Of a stretch of DNA of 64,000 bases, positions 24,901 through 37,678 are shown one piece after another; position 1 is the first letter of the stretch; each line of letters begins with the position of its first letter. Location of the stretch: contig NZ_CP034036.1 of assembly GCF_005484965.1 (NCBI RefSeq), positions 2,108,001-2,172,000 of the forward strand, given 5' to 3'. The notes below the pieces were generated by a model. That model was not told where the DNA came from and did no database searches. It saw only the letters and a list, made by a program, of their open reading frames with translations. The stretch is from Brenneria nigrifluens DSM 30175 = ATCC 13028 (GTDB lineage: Bacteria; Pseudomonadota; Gammaproteobacteria; Enterobacterales; Enterobacteriaceae). The position numbers were made by a program, and so were the translations under genes.

Positions 24901-27900
24901 GCTGCATGCGGACCGGGTATCCAATGCCGGTAAAATCCTCGGCATTGCGGCGCTGACGCTGACGGCACAAGACGCGCTGGTTAATCACCCGTCCGGTAAA
25001 TTGCTTTCTCAGGGCGTGGCGGCGTTAACCGCGGCGGATACCGTGAATGCGGGAGACTGGCAGGCGGCCAGCCTGACGCTGGAGGCAGGAAATCTGAGCA
25101 ATAGCGGCCGGATTCAGGGCGTTCAGGCGCTGACGGTGGCGGCGGGGAATCTGAGCAATGACGGATCGCTGATTTCGGGCGGCGATAGCCTGCTGTCGGC
25201 GCGTCAGATAGATAACCAGGGGACGTTACAGGGTAACAATATCGCCATCGCCGCCGATAGCCTGGATAACGCGGGCAAAATAAGCGGCGCGGACAGGCTG
25301 ATGCTGGCGCTGGAGCAGAGTCTGGACAACAGCGGGGATTTGCATAGTGATCGGCTGCGGATTGACGCCGCCGGGGTGAACAACCGGGGCGGGCTGTTCG
25401 GCGTCAGCGATCTGCAACTGCAACTGCGGGGCGATCTGGATAACGCCGGTACGCTGAGCGGCAAGGCATTGGACTTGACGGCGCAAAACATCTTCCAGAA
25501 CGGTCTTCTGGAAGGGCAAAGGCTGGATGTGAACGCCGGCACGTTCGACAATCAGGGCAAAACGCTGGGAGTGGACGCCCTGACGCTGGCGATCGGCGAA
25601 GGCTTGCACAATAGCGGCGTTTTACTAAGCCAGGGCGACAGTACGGTGACGGCGCAAACCGTCGACAACCACGGTCAGTGGCAGGCCGGAAATATCGCCC
25701 TGACCGCCGATGAGGTCAGCAATGCCGGGCAGATCGTCGGTATTGCGGCGCTGACGCTAACCGCCAACCAGTCACTTCGCAATCTACAAAGCGGCAAATT
25801 GCTGACGCAGGGCGTCGCCACGCTGCGGGCGGCAGATGCCCTTAATCAGGGAGAGTGGCAGGCGGGGAGTCTGCTGCTGGCGGCCCAGGGTTTCACCAAC
25901 CAGGGCACAATTATTTCCGCCGGCGACACGCAGTTGAGCGCCCGCCAGATTAATAATCAGGGGGTGTTGTCCGGCAGCGGCGCTACGCTGCTGGTGGGCG
26001 AGGATATTCGTAATGACGGCGATCTGCTGGCCGCGGCCTCACTGTCGGTGGACGGGAATTATCAGGGCGCGGGGCGGTTACAAACCGACGGCACGCTAAC
26101 GCTGCGCGGCGACAGCCTGCGTAACGGCGGGGATTGGCAAGGAGATATCCTCCGGCTACGCGGGCTGACGCTGGAGAATCAGGGAACGCTGCTCGGCAAT
26201 ACCATCGACGTCAGAGCCAATAATATGGTGAACGGCGGCGAGATTGCGGCGGTCGACGCATTGCGCTTAACCCTTGACGGTGGTTTGGAAAACCAGGGAT
26301 CGCTATACGCCGCGGCGCTGACGCTTGGCGCCGCCGACCTTTTCAACCAGGGCGATATCAGCGCAGAGAGTCGCCTGACCCTCGATCTGAACAATACCCT
26401 GCAAAATAGCGGTGATATCTACGGCAATCTGCTGGCGGTCAACGCCGCTCAAGCCGCGAATGACGGCACGCTGACCGGCGTCGAGGGGCTGTCGGTCAAT
26501 CTTGCCGGGGATCTGGTCAATCAGGGCGATATCGCCAGCCGATTGCTGTCCGTTGAGGCCGACAATCTGACCAACCAGGGCAATATGCTGGGGGTCAATG
26601 GCTTTCGGCTGGCGTTACAAAACGATCTGCACAACGGCGGGCTGATTAGCGGCAGCCAGGCGCTGGAGGTGACGGCGAAAAACATCGATCAGCGCGGGAC
26701 GCTGGAAGGCCGAACCCTGACGATTCGGGCGGCCAATCTGGCTAATCAGGGAAAAATGCTGGGTGTGGACGCGCTTACGGTGACCCTTGATGCCGCCGAT
26801 GGCGGACGGTTGCTGAATCAGGGCGTGCTGCTTTCCGGCGACGACACTCGGCTTTCCGCCTCGCAAATCGACAATCAGGGCATCATTTCCGGCAGTGGCG
26901 CGACGGTGCTGACCAGCGGTGAAACGCGTAACGACGGCGAGATTCTGGCGGCGCAATCTCTGTCGCTATACGGCGACTATCAAGGCCAGGGGTCGTTGAA
27001 TACCGACGGCGCGCTAACGCTGCGCGGCGGTTATCTGCGTAACGCCGGTTACTGGGAAAGCCGGGCGTTGGCATTGGCCGGCGATACCATCGCCAATCAG
27101 GGAACCATCGTCGGCACTGTTGCCGAAATTATCGCCAAAGATGTCATCAACGACGGCGAGATTAGGGGCGTCAACGAACTGACATTCACGCTTGAGAATT
27201 CGTTAAGCAATCAGGGCGCGCTGAACGGCACGCTGCTGGAGGTAAGCGCCAATCGATTAAGCAATAAAAGAGAGATAAACGCCGTTGACGGGCTGACGCT
27301 GGCCGTCAACGATGGTCTGGATAATCAGGGCGCCTTATATGGCGCGGCGTTGACGATTGCCGCCCGCGATCTGGTCAACCGCGGCGCTATCACCGGCATC
27401 GACAGCCTGAAACTGAACCTTGCGCAGTCGCTGAACAATATCGGGTCGTTGAACAGTAATCTTCTGACGGCGGAAGCGGCGCAAGGGACGAATGACGGGC
27501 AAATCATCGGCGTTAACGGCTTATCGCTTTCGTTTAGCGGCGATCTGGATAATAACGGCTTGATTAGCGGCAACAATACGCTAAACGTCGCGGCCGGGCG
27601 ACTTAACCAGCGCGACACGCTGGAGGGCCGCACGCTGCATTTACAGGCGGATGAGCTGGATAATCAGGGAAAAATGCTGGGCGTGGATGCGCTGACGCTG
27701 GCAATCAGCGGGAACGCCCGCAATCAGGGGAAATGGCTGAGCCAGGGCAACAGCACCCTGACGGCGGAGCGGGTGGAGAACCTCGGTGTGTGGCAGGCGG
27801 ATACCATCGATGCCGCCGCCGCTCTGCTAACCAATAACGGTCAGATCGTCGGCCTTTCAGCGCTGAACCTGACGGTAAACGACGCTTTCAGCAACCAACA

Positions 27901-30900
27901 GGGCGCGCTGATTTCCAGCGGCGACGGCCGGCTTTCCGCCGGACGATTCGATAACCGGGGAACCTGGTCCAGCAGCGGGCAGACAACCCTCAACGGCACG
28001 GCTATCCGCAATGACGGCGATATCATCGCCAGCGCCGGACTGTCGCTGAACGGCGAGTATCAGGGCGACGGCCTGCTGTATACCTCGGGGCTGTTGGCGC
28101 TGCGCGGCAACCGGTTGACCAACACCGGTCGTTGGGAAAGCCGCGCCCTGCAACTGACCGCAGGGTCGTTGGACAATCAGGGCACGATTATCGGTGAACA
28201 GAGCCTTGAACTGGATCTGAGCGGGGATCTCACCGTCGGCGCCGACGGACAACTGCTGACCAACGGCGAATTGCTGGCCCAGGCGGCAAGCGTCAGCAAT
28301 CAGGGATTCTGGCAGGGGAAACTGCTGGCGTTGACCGCCGACGCCTTGCTCAACCACGGCACGCTGGTGGGACAAAATATGCTCCGGCTGGCTTTGCAGC
28401 AGAGCTATCAGGGGAATGAGCGTTCGCAGCTGCTCAGTGACGGCCATGCCATCCTGACGGCAAACCGGGTAATGCAGAACGGGGAGGTGGCGGCCGATAA
28501 CCTGCAACTGAATAGCGAAACGCTGGAGAACGCCGGCCGCCTGCTGGGGCTGAATCATCTGCAGATAACCAGCCAGGAAGCGCTGACCAACCGGGAGGGC
28601 GGCGAAATACTCACCAATGGCGACGCGGTGATTAACAGCGCCCGGTTCAGCAACGGCGGCGCGCTGCTGGCCGGCGATCTGCTGCTTAGCGCCGGACGGG
28701 TAGAAAATCAGGGCGAGATCTTCTCTCAGGGAACGGCAGCCTTAAGCGGCACGGCCTTTGATAACGGCGGAACCGTCACCGGCATCGGCGGCCTTGACCT
28801 GCAATTCACCGATTCGCTGCTTAACCGATCGTCGGGCCGTTTATTGAGCGGCGGCGTCGGCGCCATTAACACCGATAGGTTAATCAATCAGGGACTGTGG
28901 CAGTCTGACGACCTGCGGCTTATCGCCCGCGAGCTGGATAATCAGGGGCAGATGCTGGGGATTACGCAGGCCGCGCTGCAACTGAGCGGCGACTACCGGG
29001 GCGCGGCCGATAGCCAGTTGGTCAGCGGCGGCGCGCTAAGCGTTCAGGCGGGGGATATCGATAATCAGGGCGTCATCAATGCCGCCGACCTGACGCTACG
29101 CGGCGCTAACGGGCTAAATAATAACGGCGTGCTGCAGGGATCAACATCATTACGGCTTGAGAGCGCCGGGCAACTGAGCAACCAACAGGCCGGGCAGATT
29201 TTGTCGGACGGCACGACGACGCTGCAAGCTGCCGCGCTGGATAATACGGGCTGGTTGCAGGGGCGGGATCTGGACGTGCAAGCGCAGCAGTTCAGCCAGC
29301 AGGGCAGCCTGATTGCCCAGGATAAGTTGACGTTGCGTATTCCGCAGTGGGTGAATCACGGCCTGATTCAGGCGCAACGGGCGGAAATTATCGCCGATGT
29401 GCTGGAAAATCAGGGAACCTTGCTCGGTTTAACCCAGCTAGCGCTGCAAACCCGGCGGCTGATCAATCAGTCGGGCGGCAAGATCTACAGCGCGCAGGAT
29501 CTAAGCCTTAAAACCGCCGAACTGCAACAGGACGGGCAACTGCTGGCGTTGGGCAATCTAACGGCCGATATCGGCGGACCGCTGGTGTTTACCCAGCTAT
29601 TGGCGGCCGGGAAAAAATTAACGCTAAATGTCGCCGGCGATCTCGATCAGCGCGGTACGCTTCAGGGGCAATCGGTGGCGCTTACCAGCACCGGTTCGCT
29701 GACCAATCAGGGCGCTATTCTGGCCGGTGACGGCGATTCCACGATTAGCGCGCAAAATATTATTCAGCGGGAAGCGGGCAGTATTCAGGCCGGCGGCAAC
29801 TTATCCCTGGCAAGTGAAAAAAATATTGATAATCAGGGTTTGATTGGCGCCGCCGGTGATTTATTGATGCAGGCTGGTTCAGCATTGAATAATACCAGTC
29901 TGCTGTATGCCGGCGGCAATATGCGGCTGTTTTCTGATTCGCTCAGCAATATATTCGGCAATATTCTGGCGGGTAATAATCTGTGGATTCAACGCGACGC
30001 TCAGGGCAATGCCAGCGCCTCGGTATTAAATAGCTCCGGCACCATCGAAACGCAGTCCGGGGATATTAATATTGTTACCGAAACCTTGACCAATCAGCGT
30101 GAGGGGCTGGTGGTGACGGAGACGGAATTGGCGGCGGAGTCTGTGCCGGATTGGGCGGGGGCGACGACGGTAAATATACCTCTCGAATGGTTTAACCCAG
30201 AGGATTATGGGTTGGTAACAAGCAGATCCGAACGATCGGTTGGAGGAATAAATACTCGATCCTACTTTTCATATAGATCGTCCTATGTTCCCTATGAAAC
30301 TGCCGATATTCAGAAGGTGGCGATTACCAGTCAATCGATCAGCGTCTCCGCACAAGGGAACGCGGGAAAGATCAGTTCAGGAAGGGGGTTACTTATCACA
30401 TCCGAGCAATTAACCAATGAAGCATCGCAGTTATTGTCAGCAAAGGATATAATCCTTATCGGTGATAGCTTAAATAACCAATCCTATCATGCCGGTTTTT
30501 TAACCGAATACTTAACATATATATATAAAGGGAAACAGCGGCCCAAGGAATATTACGAAGAGGGTAAATTAAAGAGCACTACCTATTCTGGTGGTTATTA
30601 CAAAAGTGCCAACAGAGCCAGATATATTCCTTATCAATTAATCGACTCCCCAACCTACGAACAAACCGTTGGCGAAAGCTATAACTCCCTGATTCAGGCA
30701 GGCGGCACTATTACTGCCGACTTTAAAGAGGATATCAGCAATACCACGCTGCAACCGGGCAGCGGCGGGTTTATTCCCGGCACGGTAACGCCGGTATTAG
30801 CCTCCACGCAGACGCTGTCGCCGTTGCAGCAGCAAACCACGCGCCAACTGGCGGGTAACGATGCGTTGCTCAACCTGGGAGCAGTTAATCTAAGTAACAC

Positions 30901-33900
30901 CCACGGAGATGCCGCGACATTGGCGGACAACGCCCAGGCGGTGGGCGCGACGGCTAAAAACGTATCTTTAAGCCAAGTGACGGACCCCGGTGCCCCGGCG
31001 GAGGGAACGACAACGCTGGAAAACGCCCAACGGCAGGCGCTAACCAAAAATGATGCCCTGGTGTTGCAACAGCCGGGACAGACTAATCCCGCTGCAACGG
31101 AAATCGCGTTAAGCAACAATGGCCAAATTTCGCCGCAACAGCCCGGCCCGTCGATTGATCGACCCGCACAGACAAATATCGAGCAGCCACAGGCGGTTGC
31201 GTTAAATCCGCTGGATGCCGCCGTCGGTACTGTGGCCGCCCCGGAAACACCGCAGCTCGCCGCGGATACCGCGGCGACGCCCATCAACGTTGAGTCGTCG
31301 GCGCCGTTTAGCCAGCTCTCGGTGGCGGAGCTGTTAAGCTCGATCGGTAACGGTCTGCAAGCATTAAGCGCTAACCCTCTGGCGGACTATCCGCTGCCTA
31401 CGGGCAACAACGGGCTGCTGGTGGTCGATCCGGCCAGCGACAGCCGCTATCTGATTCACAGCAATCCCCAGTTGGAACAGCTGGGGCAAGTGGATAACGC
31501 GCTGTTCAGCGACCTGCAAAATATGCTGGGTCAACAGCCGTCCACTGCGGCGCAGATTGAAACCAGCGCCCAGTGGACGCAGGCGGACAAGGTGCTGGGG
31601 TCCGCCTATCTGCTGGATAAACTGAACCTGGATGCCGACCATGATTACCGCTTTCTGGGGGACGCCGCATTCGATACCCGCTATATCAGCAACGCGGTAT
31701 TGAGCCAGAGCGGGAAGCGCTATCTTGAGGGCACCGGCTCAGATTTGTCGCAAATGCAGATGCTGCTGGATAACGCCGCCGCGGCGCAAAAAGGGCTGGA
31801 TCTGCAATTGGGCGTCAGCCTGACGGCGGATCAGGTGGCCAACCTCAGCCAGAGCATCGTCTGGTGGGAAAATATCGAGGTTAACGGGCAAACCGTGCTG
31901 GCGCCGAAGCTGTATCTGGCGCAGGCCGACCAGAACAACCTGCAGGGCAGCGCCATCGTCGCCAATCAGGTGCAGTTGAGCGCGGGCGGCAGCGTCACCA
32001 ATAGCGGTACGATTAACGCGGTGGAATTACTGGCCATCGCCAGCGGTGATAACATCGATAACCAGGAAGGAGGGCTGCTCAAGGCGGACGGCAGCCTGAA
32101 CCTGGTGGCCTTGAACAATATCACCAACAGCGGCAGCCGTATTGAAGGCGGCACGCTGCATCTGGCCAGCATTAACGCCGATGTGATCAATAAAACCGAA
32201 TCACGCCAGTGGCAGAGCGCTTCGGATGGCTTGTCCCACGGCGGTACGGGATCCATTACCTATAGCGAACTGGGCGTCACGGCGGCGATCGTCGCGGGCG
32301 ATAGCCTGACCATCAGCGCCGGCAACGATGTGCGCAACCTGGCGGCCACACTGAGCGCCGGGCAGGATATGACGCTGAATGCCGGCAACAATATCGCCAT
32401 TGAAGCGCGGACGTTAACCAATAACCGGCTGGATCAGGGCCGGATAAATCAGTCGTCGCTCAATACGGCGGTTCAGGGCAGCACCCTGAATGCGGGCGGC
32501 GCCTTGCAGGCCAACGCCGGCAACGATATCCGCATTGACGCCGGCGATCTCAGCGGGGAAACGGGATTATCGCTGGCGGCGGGTAATGATATTCAGCTGA
32601 CGGCACAGCAAACCCTTGAGGAGACGCTGAGCCGCAACGGCGGCGGCACGGCCCAACGCCGTACCCAGGAGATTGCCGCCACTCAGTTGCTCAGCGGCGG
32701 CGATCTCAGCCTGAGCGCCGGGCGGGATATCCTCTCCGAAGCCGCCAGCCTGACCGCCGCAGGTAATGCCGCGCTCACCGCCGGCCGCGATCTCGACCTG
32801 TTGGCGGAGACCGAGGAAAGCTACAGCGGCAACTGGTGGAAGCGTCATGCCGACTGGCAGCAAAGCATCACCCAGCAAAGCAGCGAAATCACCGCCGGCG
32901 AGGGGCTGACCCTGCAGGCCGGAAATGATATCAATCTTCAGGCGGCGCAGGGCATTGCCGACGGCGCACTGACGGCGCAGGCGGGCAACGATATCAATCT
33001 GCTGTCCGCCACGGAAACGCAGCACACCTTCTTTGAAGAAACCAAAATCAAGAAGAAAACCTTTTCGAAAACGGTGACGCATACCATTCGGGATAATTTC
33101 AGTACCGAGGAAAAAGGCAGCCTGCTGTCGGGCGACAGCCTGGTGTTGCAGGCCGATCATGACATCAATGTAAAAGGCTCCGCCATCGCCGGCAATGAAC
33201 TTGTTGCGCTTAAGGCCGGTAATAATATCGACGCCACGGCGAGTATCGAAGAACAGCGGGATTATGAGAAACAGACCAAGAAAAAATCCGGCCTGATGAG
33301 CGGCGGCGGGCTGGGTTTTACTATCGGCAAGCAATCCAGCACGGCGGAATACAACGGCGTTGAAACGCGCCAGAGCGAGGCCCGCAGCCTGATTGGCGCC
33401 GAGGATGGCAATGTGGTTATCCAGGCCGGGAAAAACGTCTCCGTTACCGGCAGCGACGTTATCGCCGCGCGCACCACCCAGAGCGACGATAGCGAGCGCG
33501 GAAATATCGCTATTCTCGCCGAAAACATCGCCATTGCCTCAGGCCAGGATACCCTCGATATCACCACCCGCTTTGAAAGCAAAAGCAGCGGTATCAGTAT
33601 CGCCCTGAAAGGCACGCCGTATGACAGCTATCAGAATATGCGCGATATCGCCCAAACGGAAGGGGCGACGTCGCGCGTCCGGCTGTTGATCGGCGAAACG
33701 GCGGCGATGATCTTCGACGCGCCGCAAATTGCGGTGTCGGTGGGCAGTTCGTCCAGCAAAAGCTCGCAGCACACGCAGGGAGTTTATCAAATCGGCAGCG
33801 CCTTGACGGCGGCGGGAAACATTCAGTTGCAGGCCACCGGCGACGGTCAGCTCGATGAGCAAGGGAAAGCCCGCTCCGGCGACATTCTCGTCGCAGGCAG

Positions 33901-35207
33901 CGCGGTTGATGGCGGTGAAGACGTTCTGCTCAATGCGACGCGCGGCATCGCTCTGCAAAGCGTCAGCAACACCGAGCATACCATTCAGCAAAATTCCAGC
34001 AGCGGGTGGTCATTCAGCGACGCCATTGCGGGTATCGGTACGTCTATCCGCCATATCGGCGGCGGGCCGAATCATGGCGCCGGGATGATCCCGCTGGCCA
34101 GCGAGCAAACGCGGGAAACGCAGCAGGCCGACACCCTGGCTCAGACGGTCAGCACCGTCAGCGGGCGGACGGTGACGCTGAACAGCCAGGACGGGGATAT
34201 TCTTGTGGCGGGGAGCGCGGTAAACGGCGTCGATGATGTCCTGCTGCAGGCCGGCAACGGTAATGTGGTGATTAATGCCGGGCAAAACAGCGCCCGTAAC
34301 GAAACCACCGGCAGCAGTAAAATCATTGGCGACCTGGGCGGGGATGGCTACAGCGGAACGGTGGGCTGGCAGTCGACCAAATACCATGCGCTGGACGAAG
34401 TAAATCAGCAAAGTACGGTGCGCAGCCATCTGCAAAGTAATGAAGGTAACGTCAGCGTGGTGGCAAAAGAGGATGTGGCCATAGCGGGAACCGATCTGCG
34501 CGCCGGTGAGTCGCTGTCTCTGACCGGCCGCAATATCACGCTGGATCCGGCGGTGGATACCGAACTCCGCCTGCGCGAGCAGCAAAGCAGCCAGTATGGC
34601 GTCACCACCGCGCTGTCGGGTTACGTGGTAAGCGCCGTACAGGCGGTGGAGAAGTTATCGCAATCGGTGGAGGATAATCGCGATCCGCGGCTGAGTGCGA
34701 TTTACGCCGCGCAGTCTGCGCTCACCCTGGCGACGCAGACCACCGTAACCGATATGAACAGCGCCGCCGTCAAGGTAACCGTAAGCGTGGGTGGCGGCTC
34801 AAGTCAGAGCAGTCAGCGGAAAGAGGCGGTGACGCAGGAAGGCAGCACCCTGTATGCCGGAGAAGAGATCCGTCTGGCGGCGGAGCGGGATATCACCGCA
34901 GTCGGCGCGGATATTCGAGCCCGCAATATCGAACTGAACGCCGGTGACAACCTGAATCTGGTTGCTGCGCAAAATGAAGAATCCATCACCGGAAGCAGCA
35001 GCGGCAGCCGGGCGGGCGTCGGGGTCGGTTTCGGTCTCGGGGGGCAACAAAACGGCTTTACGGTGGAATTATCCGCCAGCGCTCAACAAGGTAAAGAGAG
35101 CGGTAATAATCTGACGCATCAGTTAACCCAGGTGCATGCGACGGAGCAGGTGAAACTGGTCAGCGGCGCCGATACGCTGCTTAACGGCGCGGTAGTTTCC
35201 GGTCAGC

Positions 35208-36415
35208 GCGTGGCGGCGGACGTTGGCGGGGATCTGCTTATCAGCAGCACGCAGGATACAGCGACCTACGACAGCAAAAATAGCAGCGCGGGGCTGAATG
35301 TCAGTATCTGCGTGCCGCCGATATGCGGCGGTCAGACGGTGACGGCGTCAGGGAACGCCAATCTGAGTCAGCAGATACTGAATAATAACTATGCGTCGGT
35401 GCGCGAACAGAGCGGCATTAGGGCGGGAGACGGCGGGTTCGATATCCGGGTCGGCAACCATACGCAATTGGACGGCGCGGTACTGGCCTCTGAGGCGGAC
35501 GCGGATAAAAACCGCCTCAGCACCGCAACGCTGGGCTGGCGGGATATCGCCAATATCTCCGATTACCAGGGTACTGGTTTTAGTATCGGCGTATCGACCG
35601 ACAGTATGCCGGTCAGCAGTCTGGCGCAGAATAAAGACCGACAGAGCGGCATCACGCAATCGGCGGTGGCGCCGGCGGTGATTGAGATACGCGACGGCAG
35701 CGCACAGGGGCAGGATATCGCGCAGCTTAGCCGCGATACGGCCGGGGCGAACGACAGCGTAAATGACGGCTTTGACCGGCGGAAGGTTGAAGACAAACTG
35801 GCGATTCAGCAAGAAGCGACGGCGCTGGGCGCACAGGCGCTGGACGCTTACAAGACGTATAAGAAAAGCGAGGCCGTGGCGCAGGCCAGGACGCGCCTGA
35901 CGCAGGAAGGCGTGAGCACCGACGAGATAGAGGCGCGGATACAAAGCAGCGAAGAGGTGCAGGCGGTCGAGCGTGAATATGGCGCAGGCAGCGAGTACTG
36001 GACGGCGGGAACGGCCCTGACGGCGGTACTGGCGGGAGGACTTGGCGGCAACGCAACCGGTGTGGTGACGGGAGCGGCGGCGCCGTATCTGGCGGGGCTG
36101 GTGAAGGAGGTGAGTCAGGACAATGAGTCAGCCCGCATCGCGTTGCATACGGTACTGGGCGCGTTTCTGGCCCAGGCGCAGGGCGGCAGCGCGGCGGGAG
36201 GCGCGGCGGGCGGGCTGGTATCGTCCGCCGGCGCGCAAGCGCTGACAACGCTCCTCTATCCGGGGGTAAAAGCGGAAGAACTGACGGGTGAGCAGAAAGA
36301 GCTGATAGCGAATCTGATCACCCTAGCGGGCGCTGGCGCGGGCGGACTTGTCGGTGGTAACCTTACCGGTGCCGGAAGCGGAGCGAATACGGCGAAGAAT
36401 GAGGTTGAGAATAAC
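35208..36415 (+). repeat. Parental copy of the cdiA pre-toxin repeat (R0)
   Basis: This part of cdiA, from the 12-base GCGTGGCGGCGG to the VENN codons, is the source of the shorter copies found downstream at 37667, 39896, 42430 and 44290. It encodes the alanine/glycine-rich pre-toxin region (GAAAPYLAGLVKEV, TLAGAGAGGLVGGNLTGAG) that ends at VENN. Homology of this length at the nucleotide level can support recombination that swaps toxin tips. Confidence 0.9.
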
Positions 36416-37138
36416 TATCTGAGCAGTAAACAGATAGATGCGTGGTCGGCTGAAATGAAATCCTGCCAGGCAAATGGCGGTGACTGTAGCGGTATTATCA
36501 AGAAGTACGAGGAACTGAGTACCGCTCAGCAACAACAGCTTATCAGCGACTGTGCAACCAGTCCGACAACTTGCCAGCAGAAATATGGTGATGTGCTAGC
36601 TGATAGTCTGGCGGTGAAGCAGGCGATAGACCGTGCTCTGGGTGAAGATATCCCTATCAAGATGGTCTACGATCTGACAGCAACCTACGCGCAGCAAATG
36701 CAGGTGGAAGGTGTTGTCGCCACAAATAAAGTCTCTGAAGCGCTCCAGAAAGAATATGGTCTGGATGAGGTTCAGGCGGGTATTGTAGCGAGTACGGCAG
36801 CGGCGGCATTTGGGGGAATTAATAAGTACCAGCCCAATAAAGGTGCTGTGGGAAATATGGGGGAATTTTTCAAACAACCTGGCTTTGGTAGCCAAATGAA
36901 AGATAATGCTCAGAAAACTAGTCAGATCTTTCAGGGACAAAGTGTTTATCAGGCGAAGAAACCTGTTGGAGATTATATCGCGAAAGGCGATAAGTACTAT
37001 CTTGATGGGCTACATAAAGATCACATCGAGGTTTTTGATAGTAAAGGAAAAGTTAAAGCCGTCCTGAATATTGATGGTTCTTACAACAGTTCAAAAACAC
37101 AAGCCGCAATTAAAGAAGGACGGAGGGTGCCTAAATAA
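36404..37138 (+). other. CdiA C-terminal toxin tip 0 (colicin E3-like RNase candidate)
   Basis: From VENN to the stop there are 244 residues. The first part contains cysteine pairs (KSCQANGGDC, DCATSPTTC), typical of entry domains that use an inner-membrane protein for import. The last 50 residues (KGDKYYLDGLHKDHIEVFD, then KVKAVLNIDG and AAIKEGRRV) resemble the cytotoxic domain of colicin E3/cloacin, which cleaves 16S rRNA in the decoding centre. ColE3 uses D-x2-H-x3-E; here D-x2-H is followed by E one position later, so the alignment is plausible but not exact. Activity is inferred. Confidence 0.55.
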
Positions 37139-37464
37139 TGAATAATTTATTCCTTAGCAATATGAAGGATGACTTTATTGTTATTTTGGAGGAGAAATCC
37201 TCTTCTCCGATAGATAAAGATCGTCTATCCATTGATTACGAAACAGATCTTGATGAGCTGATGGAAAAGTATTTAGGACTGTTACGTGAACAGGCAAGGC
37301 TGCTTTCGCAAGCTAAAAATAAAGGAAACGAGCTTGCAGTGTTGTCAGCTTTGTTAAAACTGAGAACTCATGCTATGAGTTTATCCAGTTTTTTTGATGC
37401 CATCGTTGAAGATACAGAAATTATCATCCGATTAGACTCATGGTCTGAACTTCCTGAAAAATAA
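37138..37464 (+). CDS. cdiI: CDI immunity protein 0
   Basis: A 108-residue acidic, soluble-looking protein whose ATG overlaps the cdiA stop (TAATG), the standard arrangement of toxin and immunity in CDI loci. The sequence is helical in its second half (EKYLGLLREQARLLSQAK, AVLSALLKLRTHAM) with no membrane segment, in line with neutralising a cytoplasmic nuclease-type tip. Base composition is more AT-rich than cdiA, as usual for exchanged tip/immunity pairs. I do not recognise the family. Confidence 0.8.
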   Translation: MNNLFLSNMKDDFIVILEEKSSSPIDKDRLSIDYETDLDELMEKYLGLLREQARLLSQAKNKGNELAVLSALLKLRTHAMSLSSFFDAIVEDTEIIIRLDSWSELPEK

Positions 37465-37476
37465 ACATTAATCCCA

Positions 37477-37510
37477 AATCCCGGCCCCTAAAACAGGCCG
37501 GGATTTTTTT
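37477..37510 (+). terminator. Terminator after immunity gene 0
   Basis: AATCCCGGCC and GGCCGGGATT form a perfect ten-base stem followed by seven T. The same hairpin, with minor changes, recurs after several immunity genes in the array. Confidence 0.9.
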
Positions 37511-37515
37511 ATCTG

Positions 37516-37678
37516 TCATTCAGCCACAACGCGTATCAGCAGTTGGCCGTGCTCAACGGTGACAATCACCGGGGTATCTGTGCCAAATCCTGCGGCTTCC
37601 AGCCAGTGGCCCTTGAGGTGGAGGCTGGGGCTGCGGCTGTAATAGCGTGTCATATCATTTCGGTCTGCGTGGCGGCGG
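37516..37678 (-). pseudogene. SymE-family fragment A, fused to a cdiA copy
   Basis: Read on the minus strand the stretch ends with a TGA complementary to 37516-37518 and encodes MTRYYSRSPSLHLKGHW, LEAAGFGTDTPVIVTVEHG and QLLIRVVAE, the C-terminal AbrB-fold part of SymE-type toxins. There is no N-terminal part: at 37667-37678 the sequence passes through GCGTGGCGGCGG directly into cdiA coding sequence on the opposite strand. It is therefore a truncated inverted remnant. SymE in Escherichia coli is an SOS-induced toxin controlled by antisense RNA SymR; nothing here suggests this fragment is active. Confidence 0.8.

Larger units (their letters stand above)
22021..37138 (+). pseudogene. cdiA: Giant CdiA/FhaB-type exoprotein, frameshifted in the secretion domain
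   Basis: The gene starts at 22021 after a GGAGG-type site with a signal peptide (YTLINLIAFQPVLPAMAA) and a TPS secretion domain containing NPNL. At 22350/22352 two bases are missing: the first frame runs off into 35 unrelated codons and stops at 22449, while the correct continuation (VVSPNRSTLAGYLEVGGKQ) lies one frame over and stays open to 37138. Restoring two bases gives 5039 residues. Filamentous haemagglutinin repeats (for example LDNQGKMLGVDALTLAI) span about 22.9-29.9 kb. A tyrosine-rich AT-rich part lies near 30.15-30.72 kb, then FHA-2-type repeats, the pre-toxin VENN motif at 36404 and a C-terminal toxin. As written the full protein cannot be made without frameshifting. Confidence 0.88.

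Noticed and set aside
22900..29900. Regular short repeats that might suggest a CRISPR array
   Set aside because: They are degenerate in-frame FHA-type protein repeats without constant direct repeats and unique spacers.
22594..36248. Many long minus-strand ORFs opposite cdiA
   Set aside because: They follow codon-position bias of the repeat-rich plus-strand gene, show no family features and have no ribosome-binding sites.
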